A DNA stretch of 64,000 nt. Source: Panacagrimonas sp052389915 (GTDB lineage Bacteria; Pseudomonadota; Gammaproteobacteria; Nevskiales; Nevskiaceae). The stretch spans positions 115,648-179,647 of the forward strand of contig JBQTHL010000006.1 in the NCBI GenBank assembly GCA_052389915.1. Direction: 5' to 3'. Below are positions 1-7,226 of this stretch, piece after piece. The translations under genes were made by a program, and so were the position numbers. Numbering within the stretch: the first letter of the stretch is position 1; the number at the start of each line of letters is the position of its first letter. The notes under the pieces were generated by a model. That model was not told where the DNA came from and did no database searches. It worked only from the letters and a program-made list of their open reading frames with translations.

Positions 1-341
1 GTGAGACCACAGCGCGCGAACGTGAGTCGCTGCTGGTTCTTGAAGTACGGAATCTCCTCCGTCAGTCCGAGGTTCAGTGGATGCTCGCCGCCGTGCAGGA
101 AATCCGAGTCGAACAGATCGCGCACGTCCTCGATACTCACAGGTCCATACGTGATGCGGCCTCGCGGCGTCTCGACCTCGACCATCGGCTCCAGCCACAA
201 CATGCCGCGCGTGCCGTTTCGCACGAGCTGGATTTCCTCCCCGCGCGGACCTGCTTCGGCGGCAATGGCGCGAGCAACATCGTCGGCGCCAACGGACAGG
301 GCGGACGCATCGCGCGAGACGTAGACCTTGATGGAAGTCAT
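1..341 (-). CDS. fdsB: NAD-dependent formate dehydrogenase beta subunit (NuoF-like), N-terminal part only
   Basis: The gene runs off the left edge; 113 codons from the ATG at 341 are visible. FdsB carries FMN and an FeS cluster and passes electrons from formate oxidation to NAD+ in the soluble FdsABG enzyme. The visible part matches the thioredoxin-like N-terminal section that precedes the NuoF core in this family: it starts MTSIKVYVSRDASAL and ends in a conserved-looking stretch containing GGEHPLNLGLTEEIPYFKNQ. The start is placed at 341 because upstream sequence enters a palindromic repeat. It lies downstream of fdsG on the same strand, as in fds operons. The FMN and NADH sites lie outside the window, so the call leans on the neighbour. 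Confidence 0.8.
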   Translation of the reverse strand, partial: MTSIKVYVSRDASALSVGADDVARAIAAEAGPRGEEIQLVRNGTRGMLWLEPMVEVETPRGRITYGPVSIEDVRDLFDSDFLHGGEHPLNLGLTEEIPYFKNQQRLTFARCGL

Positions 342-360
342 GCGGTCCGATCCTCGCTAA

Positions 361-456
361 CGTCATTCCCGCGCAGGCGGGAATCCAGTTGTCGGTCCGA
401 ATATGCGCCGCAACTCGAATCTGCGGGACTGGATTCCCGCCTTCGCGGAAATGACG
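361..456. repeat. Paired palindromic intergenic repeat (family 1, copy 1)
   Basis: Two 29-base arms (361-389 and 428-456) are near-perfect inverse complements. Each arm itself holds a small hairpin of the type ATTCCCGCGCAGGCGGGAAT. The element sits between fdsG and fdsB, so a transcript would fold here; it may tune relative expression or mRNA stability. A closely similar element lies at 35503-35596 and a single half at 40092-40122. Confidence 0.85.
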
Positions 457-486
457 ACGTCGGTGCCTGTAGGCGCATACGGAAAT

Positions 487-1002
487 TCATGCCCGCATGT
501 CCCCGACCAACTGATCGAATCGCACCGGCGACACCCGACCGCACAGCTTGCCGTCGACCATCACCGACGGCCCCAGCGCGCAATTGCCCAGGCAGTACAC
601 CGGCTCCAGGGTGAGCGCGCCGTCCACGGTCGTGCCGTGAAAATCGACGCCGAGAGTTTGCTTGGCGTGTGCTTCGAGCACGGAGGCGCCCACAGACTGG
701 CAAGCCTCCGCGCGACACAGATGGATGACATGCCGACCGGGCTTCTCGCTGCGGTACCAGTGATAGAAGCTGACCACGCCATGCACTTCGGCGCGCGACA
801 GGTTCAGCTCGAAGGCGATCAGCGGAATGGCGTCCTTCGGCACGTAACCCAGCGCGTCCTGCACCGCGTGCAGCACCGGCAGAAGATTGCCCGGCTTGTC
901 GCGGTTGACTTGAACCGCCACGCGAACCGCCGCGCGTTCGTCCGGCGGCAGATTGCCGCCGGGCTCGGGCTTGATCGGGATGACTTTTCTGGCCTGCTTC
1001 AT
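487..1002 (-). CDS. fdsG: NAD-dependent formate dehydrogenase gamma subunit (NuoE-like)
   Basis: This 171-residue protein is the small 2Fe-2S subunit of the soluble molybdenum formate dehydrogenase. The fold is the NuoE thioredoxin-like type. The four cluster ligands are visible as C96 and C101 (in CRAEACQSVG) and C137 and C141 (in CLGNCALGPS), the normal spacing for the family. The N-terminal half is the helical NuoE bundle with GYVPKDAIPLIA and VVSFYHWY motifs. It is the first gene of an fds operon running off the left edge, with fdsB about 145 bases downstream and a repeat between them. Divergent transcription from a regulator gene at 1171 fits the usual fds arrangement. The enzyme would supply NADH from formate. 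Confidence 0.92.
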   Translation of the reverse strand: MKQARKVIPIKPEPGGNLPPDERAAVRVAVQVNRDKPGNLLPVLHAVQDALGYVPKDAIPLIAFELNLSRAEVHGVVSFYHWYRSEKPGRHVIHLCRAEACQSVGASVLEAHAKQTLGVDFHGTTVDGALTLEPVYCLGNCALGPSVMVDGKLCGRVSPVRFDQLVGDMRA

Positions 1003-1138
1003 TTGGCTGGTTCGCGCTGGCGATATCGGTAGCGGCTGAGCCTATTCTCCGCTTTCAAAGAAAAAGCTCTCCACATCAGGCAGTGACTCTATTCCTGCCA
1101 GTCCGGCTAGCCAACAATCGGCCAACTCAGACCGCTTC

Positions 1139-1160
1139 TATCGGTTCTTGATAGCCGATA
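1139..1160. promoter_or_regulatory. Inverted repeat TATCGG-N10-CCGATA upstream of the fds regulator
   Basis: Perfect six-base arms spaced by ten bases end ten bases before the regulator ATG, inside the divergent promoter region of 1003-1170. The position suits an autoregulatory or operon-control site. No experiment or second copy supports it. Confidence 0.35.
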
Positions 1161-1170
1161 TGCTCGCTCC

Positions 1171-2241
1171 ATGTTCCGGGTCCACATCAAACCCCAATGG
1201 CAGCTCGACCGCGGCGAAGGCGCTGCCATCCTGCCACGCCTGATCGAACTGCTCGTCCACGTCCACGAGTCCGGCACTCTGGCCGCGGCCTGCCGGCGCA
1301 TGAACCTGAGCTATCGCTACGCCTGGGGCGTGCTGCGCGAAGGACAGCGCGCGTTCGGCGTGCCGCTGGTGGCGAGCGTTCGCGGTCGCGGTGCGGTGCT
1401 GAGTGCGCTGGGCGAAAAACTGGTGTGGGCGGATCGGCGCATCACCGCGCGCTTGACTCCGGTACTCGATTCGCTCGCCTCCGAACTCGAAGCGGAAATC
1501 GAGCGCGCGCTGAGTCACGCGCAGGGAATTCTTCGCCTGCACGCCAGTCACGGCTTTGCGGTGGAAGCGTTGCGCCACCGCTTCCACGAGCAGCAGATCC
1601 CGCTCGATCTCAAATACTGCACCAGCGTGGAGGCGGTGAGTGCGCTCGCCCGCGGCGGCTGCGATATGGCCGGCTTCCACGTTCCGGTCGGGGAGTTCGA
1701 GAAGCCCAGCCTTGCGCACTACCTGCGCGACCTGCGCGGCAGCGATGCCCGCCTGATCCTGCTCGCCACACGCCGCCTGGGCCTCATGACCGCACGCGGC
1801 AATCCTAAGCAGGTACGCAGCTGGTCGGACCTGACACGCGACGACGTGCGCTTCGTCAACCGCCAGCCCGGCGCCGGCACGCGCCTGCTGATCGACCTGA
1901 TGCTGAAGCACGAGAGCATCGACCCGCGCCGCGTGCGCGGCTACGACACCCACGAATTCACCCACGCCGCGGTCGCCGCCTACATCGCCAGCGGCATGGC
2001 CGACGCCGGCTTTGGCGTGGAGACCCCGGCGCAGCGCTTCGGCCTGGATTTCCTGCCGCTGATTTCGGAGCGTTATTTCTTCGCCTGCCGCGCCGATGCG
2101 CTCGAAAGCCCAACCATGCAGCCGGTACTGGAAGAACTGCGCAGCGCGGAGTTCCGCGCGGTCATCAATGCGCTGCCGGGGTATGACGCGATGGCCTCGG
2201 GGCGGGTGATGAGTATGGGCGAGGCTTTCGGGAGTTCATGA
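1171..2241 (+). CDS. ModE/LysR-type HTH regulator with periplasmic-binding-like sensor domain
   Basis: This 356-residue regulator has an N-terminal winged helix of the ModE/LysR type at about residues 18-85 (motifs SGTLAAACRRMNLSYRYAW and GRGAVLSALGEKL). A substrate-binding-protein-like domain follows at about residues 115-340 and contains FVNRQPGAGTR and GMADAGFGVETPA, typical of the molybdate/tungstate-binding-like sensor class. It is divergent from fdsG, and regulators of this architecture are found beside fds formate dehydrogenase operons, so control of formate dehydrogenase in response to formate or molybdenum is likely. The ligand is not determined by sequence. The name fdsR would fit, but I have not assigned it. 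Confidence 0.82.
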   Translation: MFRVHIKPQWQLDRGEGAAILPRLIELLVHVHESGTLAAACRRMNLSYRYAWGVLREGQRAFGVPLVASVRGRGAVLSALGEKLVWADRRITARLTPVLDSLASELEAEIERALSHAQGILRLHASHGFAVEALRHRFHEQQIPLDLKYCTSVEAVSALARGGCDMAGFHVPVGEFEKPSLAHYLRDLRGSDARLILLATRRLGLMTARGNPKQVRSWSDLTRDDVRFVNRQPGAGTRLLIDLMLKHESIDPRRVRGYDTHEFTHAAVAAYIASGMADAGFGVETPAQRFGLDFLPLISERYFFACRADALESPTMQPVLEELRSAEFRAVINALPGYDAMASGRVMSMGEAFGSS

Positions 2242-2287
2242 GCTTCGGTGTCGGGATTCACAAGCTCAAGCCATCTACTCTCCGCGA

Positions 2288-3451
2288 TCAGACCGCCGCG
2301 GCCAGCACGTCGACCAGATAGTTCAACTGCTCCTCGCGAACATGCAGGTGCGGCGCAATGCGCAGCCCCCCGTTGCGAACGGAAAGCACAATGCCCGCGC
2401 GCTCAATGGCCTTCACGACAGCCGGCAGGGATTCTGCGGATGGCGTCCAGGCGCAGAGATGAGGCGCGTGATTGCGGTTCAAACCCTCGCCCAGCCCGTG
2501 ACGGGCCAGCGCTTGTTCGAGGTAGCACGTCAGTTCACACAGCCGTGCGCGGATGCTTGCGACGCCCCAGCTTTGAATCTGCGTCAGGGCCGCAGTCGCC
2601 ATGGGGACGGAAATCGGATGCGGATAGGGACCGAAATCGAAACGGCGGGCACCCGCGCGATAGGGCGGCAGGCGCGCGCCCAGAGCGGTGAAATCCCCGA
2701 GCGCTTCGCGCGCCAGCACGGTTTGCTCGATGGGCTCGCCTGTCTCGCGCCATCGCTCGGCCGCCCACAGCCAGCCAAGGCCGTAAGCGCCGAGCAGCCA
2801 CTTGTGCCCCGGGCAGATCACGAAATCCGGATCGATACCGGCGATGTCGAGCGGCAGCGCTCCGAGCGACTGGCTGGCGTCGACAACCAGACTCGCGCGC
2901 ACGGACTTGGCCGCCTGAGCGATACGACCCAGGTCCAGAATCGAGCCGTCCGCCCAGTGGCAATGCGGCACGCAGATCGCGGCGGTATCCGAATCGACGC
3001 AGCGCAGGACGGCGGCCGTCCAGTCCTCGATGTCCCGCGGATCTGCGCTGCGCAACTCCGCGCCCACAGCCTGGGTCTGCAACTGCCACGCCGCGCGATT
3101 CGACGGGTACTCGCGCGCCAGCACTACCACGTTCTGCCCGCGCTTCGGCGGCAAGTTGCGCACGGCCACCGCCATGCCGTAACTGACCGAAGGGCAGAAC
3201 GCGAGCGCGTCGGCCTGGGTGTGGAGAACAGACGCGGCAAGCGCGCGCAGATTCTCGGTCTGCTCGATCCATTCGTTCGGTCGCGCGCGCCAGGGTGCGG
3301 CACTCGTGCGCAACGCATGGACTGCCGCCTCGTTGACGCTGCGCAAGCGCGGGCCGGCGCCGGCGGTGTTGAGGTAGACGATGTCCGGCGGCAGGTCGAA
3401 GAGTTCGGATCTTGTGTCCAAAGAGGAGTCGGCCGGCGTTGGCGCTGGCAT
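2288..3451 (-). CDS. Class V aminotransferase-fold PLP enzyme, possible EgtE-like C-S lyase
   Basis: This 387-residue protein has the fold-type I PLP enzyme pattern. The cofactor aspartate lies in SLVVDASQSLGALPLDI and the Schiff-base lysine in DFVICPGHKWLLGAYGLGW. The start at 3451 is chosen because it gives the family N-terminus (LFDLPPDIVYLNTAGAGP) and leaves a 94-base divergent promoter region before egtB. A family relative, EgtE, cleaves the hercynylcysteine sulfoxide C-S bond in the last step of ergothioneine synthesis. Position next to egtB-egtD makes that role attractive, but a cysteine desulfurase-like or kynureninase-like activity cannot be excluded. Confidence 0.75.
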   Translation of the reverse strand: MPAPTPADSSLDTRSELFDLPPDIVYLNTAGAGPRLRSVNEAAVHALRTSAAPWRARPNEWIEQTENLRALAASVLHTQADALAFCPSVSYGMAVAVRNLPPKRGQNVVVLAREYPSNRAAWQLQTQAVGAELRSADPRDIEDWTAAVLRCVDSDTAAICVPHCHWADGSILDLGRIAQAAKSVRASLVVDASQSLGALPLDIAGIDPDFVICPGHKWLLGAYGLGWLWAAERWRETGEPIEQTVLAREALGDFTALGARLPPYRAGARRFDFGPYPHPISVPMATAALTQIQSWGVASIRARLCELTCYLEQALARHGLGEGLNRNHAPHLCAWTPSAESLPAVVKAIERAGIVLSVRNGGLRIAPHLHVREEQLNYLVDVLAAAV

Positions 3452-3545
3452 GGTGCTCGAACTAACTGGGGTGAGGCACAACGATGACGTATCTTTGGGC
3501 GCGTTGCTTGCGGCGTTTCCACAAAACCAAGAATGGCCATGCATC

Positions 3546-4814
3546 GTGCTTGATCGATCGAGGACAAATCCGGCGCCTTCCCAGGCCAATGAACTCGATA
3601 CCGCCTTGCGCACATATGGACGCGTGCGAGCCGCCAGTGTCGCGCTCGTGGACGGACTGGCGCCGGAAGACACCGCACTGCAATCGATGCCGGATACCAG
3701 TCCCGGCAAGTGGCACCTCGCGCACACCACTTGGTTCTTCGAACAGTTCGTGCTGGGTCGTGATGCGGCTTACGTTCCGTTCAACGCGCGCTGGCATTAC
3801 CTGTTCAATTCCTACTACCAGAGCGTGGGTCCGATGCACGCGCGACCGCAGCGCGGCCTGCTATCGCGCCCCACGCTGGCGGAGGTTCTCGATTACCGCA
3901 CCGAGATCGATGCGCGTATCGAGCGGCTCTCGCATCGCGACGACGCTGAGACGGCGCAGCTTCTGACGCTCGGCCTGCATCACGAACAGCAGCATCAGGA
4001 ATTGTTGCTGACCGACATCAAACACTTGTTCTCTCTGAATCCGCTGGAGCCGGTCTTTCGGCATGGCACGGCAACTAAGCCGACAGAGCACGTCCCGATG
4101 CGCTTCGTCGATGGCGAAGAAGGCATCGTCGAAATCGGTCACTCGGGCGAGAACTTCGCGTTCGATTGCGAAACGCCGCGCCATCGCGTGCTACTCCAGC
4201 CGCACGCACTCGCGAACCGGCCGGTGAACAACGACGAGTTCCGCGAGTTCGTCCGCGACGGCGGCTACGCCAAGCCCTCGCTGTGGTTGTCGGAGGGCTG
4301 GAACACGGTGCAGCAACGCCAGTGGCAGCATCCGCTGTACTGGTCGGCCGACCTGGAAACCGAGTTCACCCTGGCCGGCCGCATCAATATCGATCCGCAG
4401 GCGCCGGTTTGCCATGTGAGCTTCTTCGAGGCCGACGCCTTTGCGCGCTGGGCCGGAGCGCGCCTGCCCACGGAACCGGAGTGGGAACATCTCGCCGCGC
4501 AACAACCGGTGTCGGGAAATTTCGTCGAGAGCAAGGTACTGCATCCGCGGGCGCCGCAATCCTGCGACGGGCTGTTGCAACTTTACGGCGATGTCTGGGA
4601 ATGGACCTCCAGCCCTTACCTCAGCTATCCGGGCTTTGCCCCGCTCGCCGGCGCGCTCGGCGAGTACAACGGCAAATTCATGTGCGGACAATTCGTGCTG
4701 CGCGGCGGCTCGTGTGCGACGCCGGCCGATCACGTGCGCGCAACGTATCGCAATTTCTTCACGCCGGCCGACCGCTGGCAATTCATGGGCCTGCGCCTGG
4801 GGCAGGACCGATGA
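3546..4814 (+). CDS. egtB: Ergothioneine biosynthesis sulfoxide synthase EgtB
   Basis: EgtB is a mononuclear iron enzyme that oxidatively joins a thiol (gamma-glutamylcysteine or cysteine) to hercynine. The N-terminal DinB-like helical domain has the expected iron ligands: H60 in the HLAHTTWFFE motif, and H146 and H150 in HHEQQHQE. The C-terminal formylglycine-generating-enzyme-like domain is evident from FARWAGARLPTEPEWE, LYGDVWEWTSSPY, FVLRGGSCATP and the terminal YRNFFTPADRWQFMGLRL. The GTG at 3546 is preferred because upstream sequence overlaps the divergent gene; this gives 422 residues, normal for the family. Its stop overlaps the egtD ATG (ATGA), showing a coupled operon. No egtA or egtC is visible, so cysteine rather than gamma-glutamylcysteine may be the thiol donor. 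Confidence 0.95.
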   Translation: MLDRSRTNPAPSQANELDTALRTYGRVRAASVALVDGLAPEDTALQSMPDTSPGKWHLAHTTWFFEQFVLGRDAAYVPFNARWHYLFNSYYQSVGPMHARPQRGLLSRPTLAEVLDYRTEIDARIERLSHRDDAETAQLLTLGLHHEQQHQELLLTDIKHLFSLNPLEPVFRHGTATKPTEHVPMRFVDGEEGIVEIGHSGENFAFDCETPRHRVLLQPHALANRPVNNDEFREFVRDGGYAKPSLWLSEGWNTVQQRQWQHPLYWSADLETEFTLAGRINIDPQAPVCHVSFFEADAFARWAGARLPTEPEWEHLAAQQPVSGNFVESKVLHPRAPQSCDGLLQLYGDVWEWTSSPYLSYPGFAPLAGALGEYNGKFMCGQFVLRGGSCATPADHVRATYRNFFTPADRWQFMGLRLGQDR

Positions 4815-5782
4815 AACTCTCCAGCACGGCGCTACAAATGTTCGACGGAAACCAGGACGCAAGCGAGCTGCACGCAGACGTGCGCAAGGGACTGGGTACA
4901 TCGCCCAAGCACATTCCCTCCAAGTATTTCTACGACGCGCGCGGCTCGGCGCTGTTCGAGAAAATCTGCGAACTGCCCGAGTACTACCTGACCCGCACCG
5001 AGCTGGAGATCCTGCGCATGCAGGTCGATCAGATGGCGCGGGCCGTCGGACCCGGCGCGATGGTCGTCGAGTACGGCAGCGGCAGCGCGGTGAAGACGCA
5101 GTTGCTGCTCGCCGCGCTGAGCGATCCGGTCGCCTACGTGCCCATCGAGATATCGCCGAGTGCGCTCGACGCCAGCCTGGAAAACCTCGCCGGCCGTTTC
5201 CCGCAGATGGAGACGATGCCGCTGTGCGCGGACTTCACCACCACGCTGAGCCTGCCCAGGCCGCGACGAAAGCCTCAGAGCGTGCTGATCTTTTTTCCGG
5301 GCTCCACGCTCGGCAATTTCGAGACGGCGGACGCCGTCCACCTGCTCGGTGTCATGCATGCGGAAATGGGCGCGAACGGCGCGGCACTGATCGGCATCGA
5401 CCTGAAGAAGGACGCGAGCCTCATCGAGGCGGCCTACAACGATGCCGCCGGCGTCACCGCGGAATTCACGCTCAATCTGCTGCGGCGCCTGAACCGCGAA
5501 CTCGGCACCGACTTCGATCTCGACCAGTTCCAGCACCGCTCGCGTTACAACGCGCTGGCGGGACGCATCGAGACCCACATCGTCAGCAGAATCGATCAGC
5601 AGGTTCGCTTCGACGGCATGCGCATTGAATTCGCGGCCTGCGAAAAGATGCTGGTGGAATACAGTTGCAAGTACGCGCTCCCGGAATTCGAGCGCATGGC
5701 CGCCAGGGCAGGGCTTCGCGTTGCGGACACCTGGATGGACGCCGGGCAGATGTTCGCGCTCCAGTTGCTGCGGCGGATGTAG
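4811..5782 (+). CDS. egtD: L-histidine N-alpha-methyltransferase EgtD
   Basis: EgtD trimethylates histidine to hercynine using three S-adenosylmethionine, the first step of ergothioneine synthesis. The 323-residue length is standard. The N-terminal region has PSKYFYDARGSALFEKICELPEYYLTRTE, the hallmark of the family (given here in part: residues about 37-65). The SAM motif EYGSGSAVKT lies at residues 87-96, followed by PIEISPSALD and FFPGSTLGNF. The histidine-site region contains HRSRYNALAGRIE. Translation is coupled to egtB by a 4-base overlap. It converges with the DUF427 gene, whose end lies two bases away. Confidence 0.96.
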   Translation: MKLSSTALQMFDGNQDASELHADVRKGLGTSPKHIPSKYFYDARGSALFEKICELPEYYLTRTELEILRMQVDQMARAVGPGAMVVEYGSGSAVKTQLLLAALSDPVAYVPIEISPSALDASLENLAGRFPQMETMPLCADFTTTLSLPRPRRKPQSVLIFFPGSTLGNFETADAVHLLGVMHAEMGANGAALIGIDLKKDASLIEAAYNDAAGVTAEFTLNLLRRLNRELGTDFDLDQFQHRSRYNALAGRIETHIVSRIDQQVRFDGMRIEFAACEKMLVEYSCKYALPEFERMAARAGLRVADTWMDAGQMFALQLLRRM

Positions 5783-5784
5783 CG

Positions 5785-6066
5785 CTACGGACTCACTACC
5801 ACGCCCTTCCAGAACGCGATCCGCCCCTGAATGTTTTCCGCCGCGGGCATCGGCTCCGGGTAGTACCACGCTGCGTTGGCATTGGTCTGGCCGCCTGCCA
5901 CCACGTCGTAGTAGCGCGCCGTGCCCTTCCAGCCGCAGAAGCTCGTGTGCGCCGAATCGCGGAAACACTCGCGAACCAGGGCCTGCGGCGGAAAGTAGTG
6001 ATTGCCTTCCACCACCACCGTGTCGCCGCTTTGCGCCAGCAGCACGCCGTTCCAGATTGCCTTCAT
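5785..6066 (-). CDS. DUF427 family protein
   Basis: This 93-residue protein matches the DUF427 fold: MKAIWNGVLLAQSGDTVVVEG, then HTSFCGWKGTARYYDV and NAAWYYPEPMPAA, each typical of this small beta-rich family. The start at 6066 is chosen over an earlier in-frame ATG because it begins exactly where family members do. The biochemical role of DUF427 is not established. It converges with egtD at a two-base gap and is probably transcribed alone. Confidence 0.88.
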   Translation of the reverse strand: MKAIWNGVLLAQSGDTVVVEGNHYFPPQALVRECFRDSAHTSFCGWKGTARYYDVVAGGQTNANAAWYYPEPMPAAENIQGRIAFWKGVVVSP

Positions 6067-6150
6067 GAAAACCTCGTTGCCGGGTGGGAGCACGCGATAC
6101 CGGAAGCAGGAAAAACGAACCGAGTATCGCGAGGAAGCATCGTAGCGCGC

Positions 6151-6399
6151 TCAGCGCGGAGGAGCGCCGGGCTTGGCGCCGCAGCTTCGCCTGATCTCTT
6201 CTTCCAGTCCAAGCTCCGATTTCCCGCATCGCTGCCCGCTCTTCGCACACTGGACCACGCTTTCCGCGCCGCTGTCGCACTTCACCGTGTACCGGACCGC
6301 GCCGTAGCTGTTCTTCAAATACTCCTTCGCGGTCACGACCGGCTCGGCGTGGACGGCCACTGCGAACGTGGCGAGCCAGAGTGCTGCGTACCGTTTCAT
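6151..6399 (-). CDS. Small secreted cysteine-containing protein, unknown function
   Basis: This 82-residue protein starts with a clear signal peptide (MKRYAALWLATFAVAVHA, cleavage expected before EPVV). The mature part of about 64 residues has four cysteines in a spaced pattern (KCDSGAESVVQCAKSGQRCGKSELG and a later RRSCG), suggesting one or two disulfide bonds in the periplasm. It also has AKEYLKNSYGAVRY near the mature N-terminus. I do not recognise the family. The start at 6399 is fixed by the signal peptide; the longer frame upstream is not protein-like. Confidence 0.65.
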   Translation of the reverse strand: MKRYAALWLATFAVAVHAEPVVTAKEYLKNSYGAVRYTVKCDSGAESVVQCAKSGQRCGKSELGLEEEIRRSCGAKPGAPPR

Positions 6400-6499
6400 G
6401 GAATGAACCTGGTTGATTTCGGTGGACATCGTCGAGCCACGACGATGCGGCTCGATGAGATGTGGAACAGACCGCGCGCAATGCGCACGCACAAGCCGG

Positions 6500-6667
6500 C
6501 TAGTTCCGCGGCCGCGCCTTGGTCGCGGCACCCATGATGCCGAAGCCAACGATGATGGCCGCTCCGATACCGATCCAGACCAGATCGACCCCAAGACGAT
6601 GTGCCCCGTACGCCAGGGCACCCACCACGATCAGGACGCCGAGCAGATAGATCACCATGTTTTTCAT
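6500..6667 (-). CDS. Two-helix small membrane protein, unknown function
   Basis: A 55-residue reading frame starts MKNMVIYLLGVLIVVGALAYG and ends with TKARPRN before a TAG. It has two hydrophobic segments, about residues 4-20 and 29-47, separated by AHRLGVDL, with a short basic tail. A plausible ribosome site (GGAGTTGC) precedes the ATG. It lies between the secreted small protein and a palindromic repeat, on the same strand as the former. The even hydrophobic pattern argues for a genuine protein, but no function can be named. Confidence 0.6.
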   Translation of the reverse strand: MKNMVIYLLGVLIVVGALAYGAHRLGVDLVWIGIGAAIIVGFGIMGAATKARPRN

Positions 6668-6735
6668 GCAGCAACTCCGTTTGTTCCGGCGTGGCGACCG
6701 CCTTGCGATTGGAATGTCGATGTGGCGTAGTTTAC

Positions 6736-6814
6736 GTAGGGTGGACAGGCTTCACCTGCCCACCGTCGCGCCGGCCTGCGCGTGGACAAACATGAAGTCG
6801 TTTGCCCACCCTAC
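6736..6814. repeat. Inverted repeat with GTAGGGTGG termini (family 3)
   Basis: The element begins GTAGGGTGGACAGG and ends GCCCACCCTAC, so the termini are inverse complements, and it has an internal CAGGCTTCACCTGCCCACC section. Short GTAGGGTGG-ended palindromes are recurrent intergenic elements in many proteobacteria. Only one copy is present in this window. Confidence 0.65.
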
Positions 6815-6842
6815 CGTCGCTACGGAGGCCATGGTCTCCAAA

Positions 6843-7220
6843 TCAGTCTCCGTTCGGTCCAGGATGAGTTGAGTCGCGAATCTCATCTCTAATCTCGTCT
6901 CTCAGTTCTCGTCTAGCCAATCGAACGGTGACGCGCACTTGCGCCTCTAGGGCATCGCGCACGTAGGCGTTCTCTTCTCCGGTGTGAGCAGGCTGTTCCG
7001 TTTGGGTTTCGTCCTCACGTTCGGACAAGATACGAAGGACCAACCAAGCTCCAACGAAAGGGATGGACCACAGCAGAACAAGCTGAACCCTTTTCTGGTC
7101 TTGATCCAACCACTCGGTTGCAAGCAACCGCCTTGTTGCCACCAAGCCGATTGCGATATGCCCAATCGCTGCGATCAACAAACTCGCCAGCAGCAGCGGC
7201 GACACGAATTCGGCCCTCAC
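6843..7220 (-). CDS. Membrane protein with charged C-terminal tail, unknown function
   Basis: This 125-residue protein has two predicted membrane helices (about residues 8-30, LLLASLLIAAIGHIAIGLV, and 45-63, VQLVLLWSIPFVGAWLVLRIL). A long acidic/basic tail follows, ending with a repeated RDEIRDEIRDS pattern. It starts seven bases downstream of the fumarase stop on the same strand, so it is likely co-transcribed. The second helix with FVGAWLVLRI resembles small phospholipase-D-like or PLDc_N membrane domains, but the match is too weak to name. No link to fumarase is evident. Confidence 0.6.
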   Translation of the reverse strand: MRAEFVSPLLLASLLIAAIGHIAIGLVATRRLLATEWLDQDQKRVQLVLLWSIPFVGAWLVLRILSEREDETQTEQPAHTGEENAYVRDALEAQVRVTVRLARRELRDEIRDEIRDSTHPGPNGD

Positions 7221-7226
7221 GACCGA

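Noticed and set aside
361..456. CRISPR-like array
   Set aside because: There are only two mirrored arms with no regular spacers; it is a palindromic repeat element.
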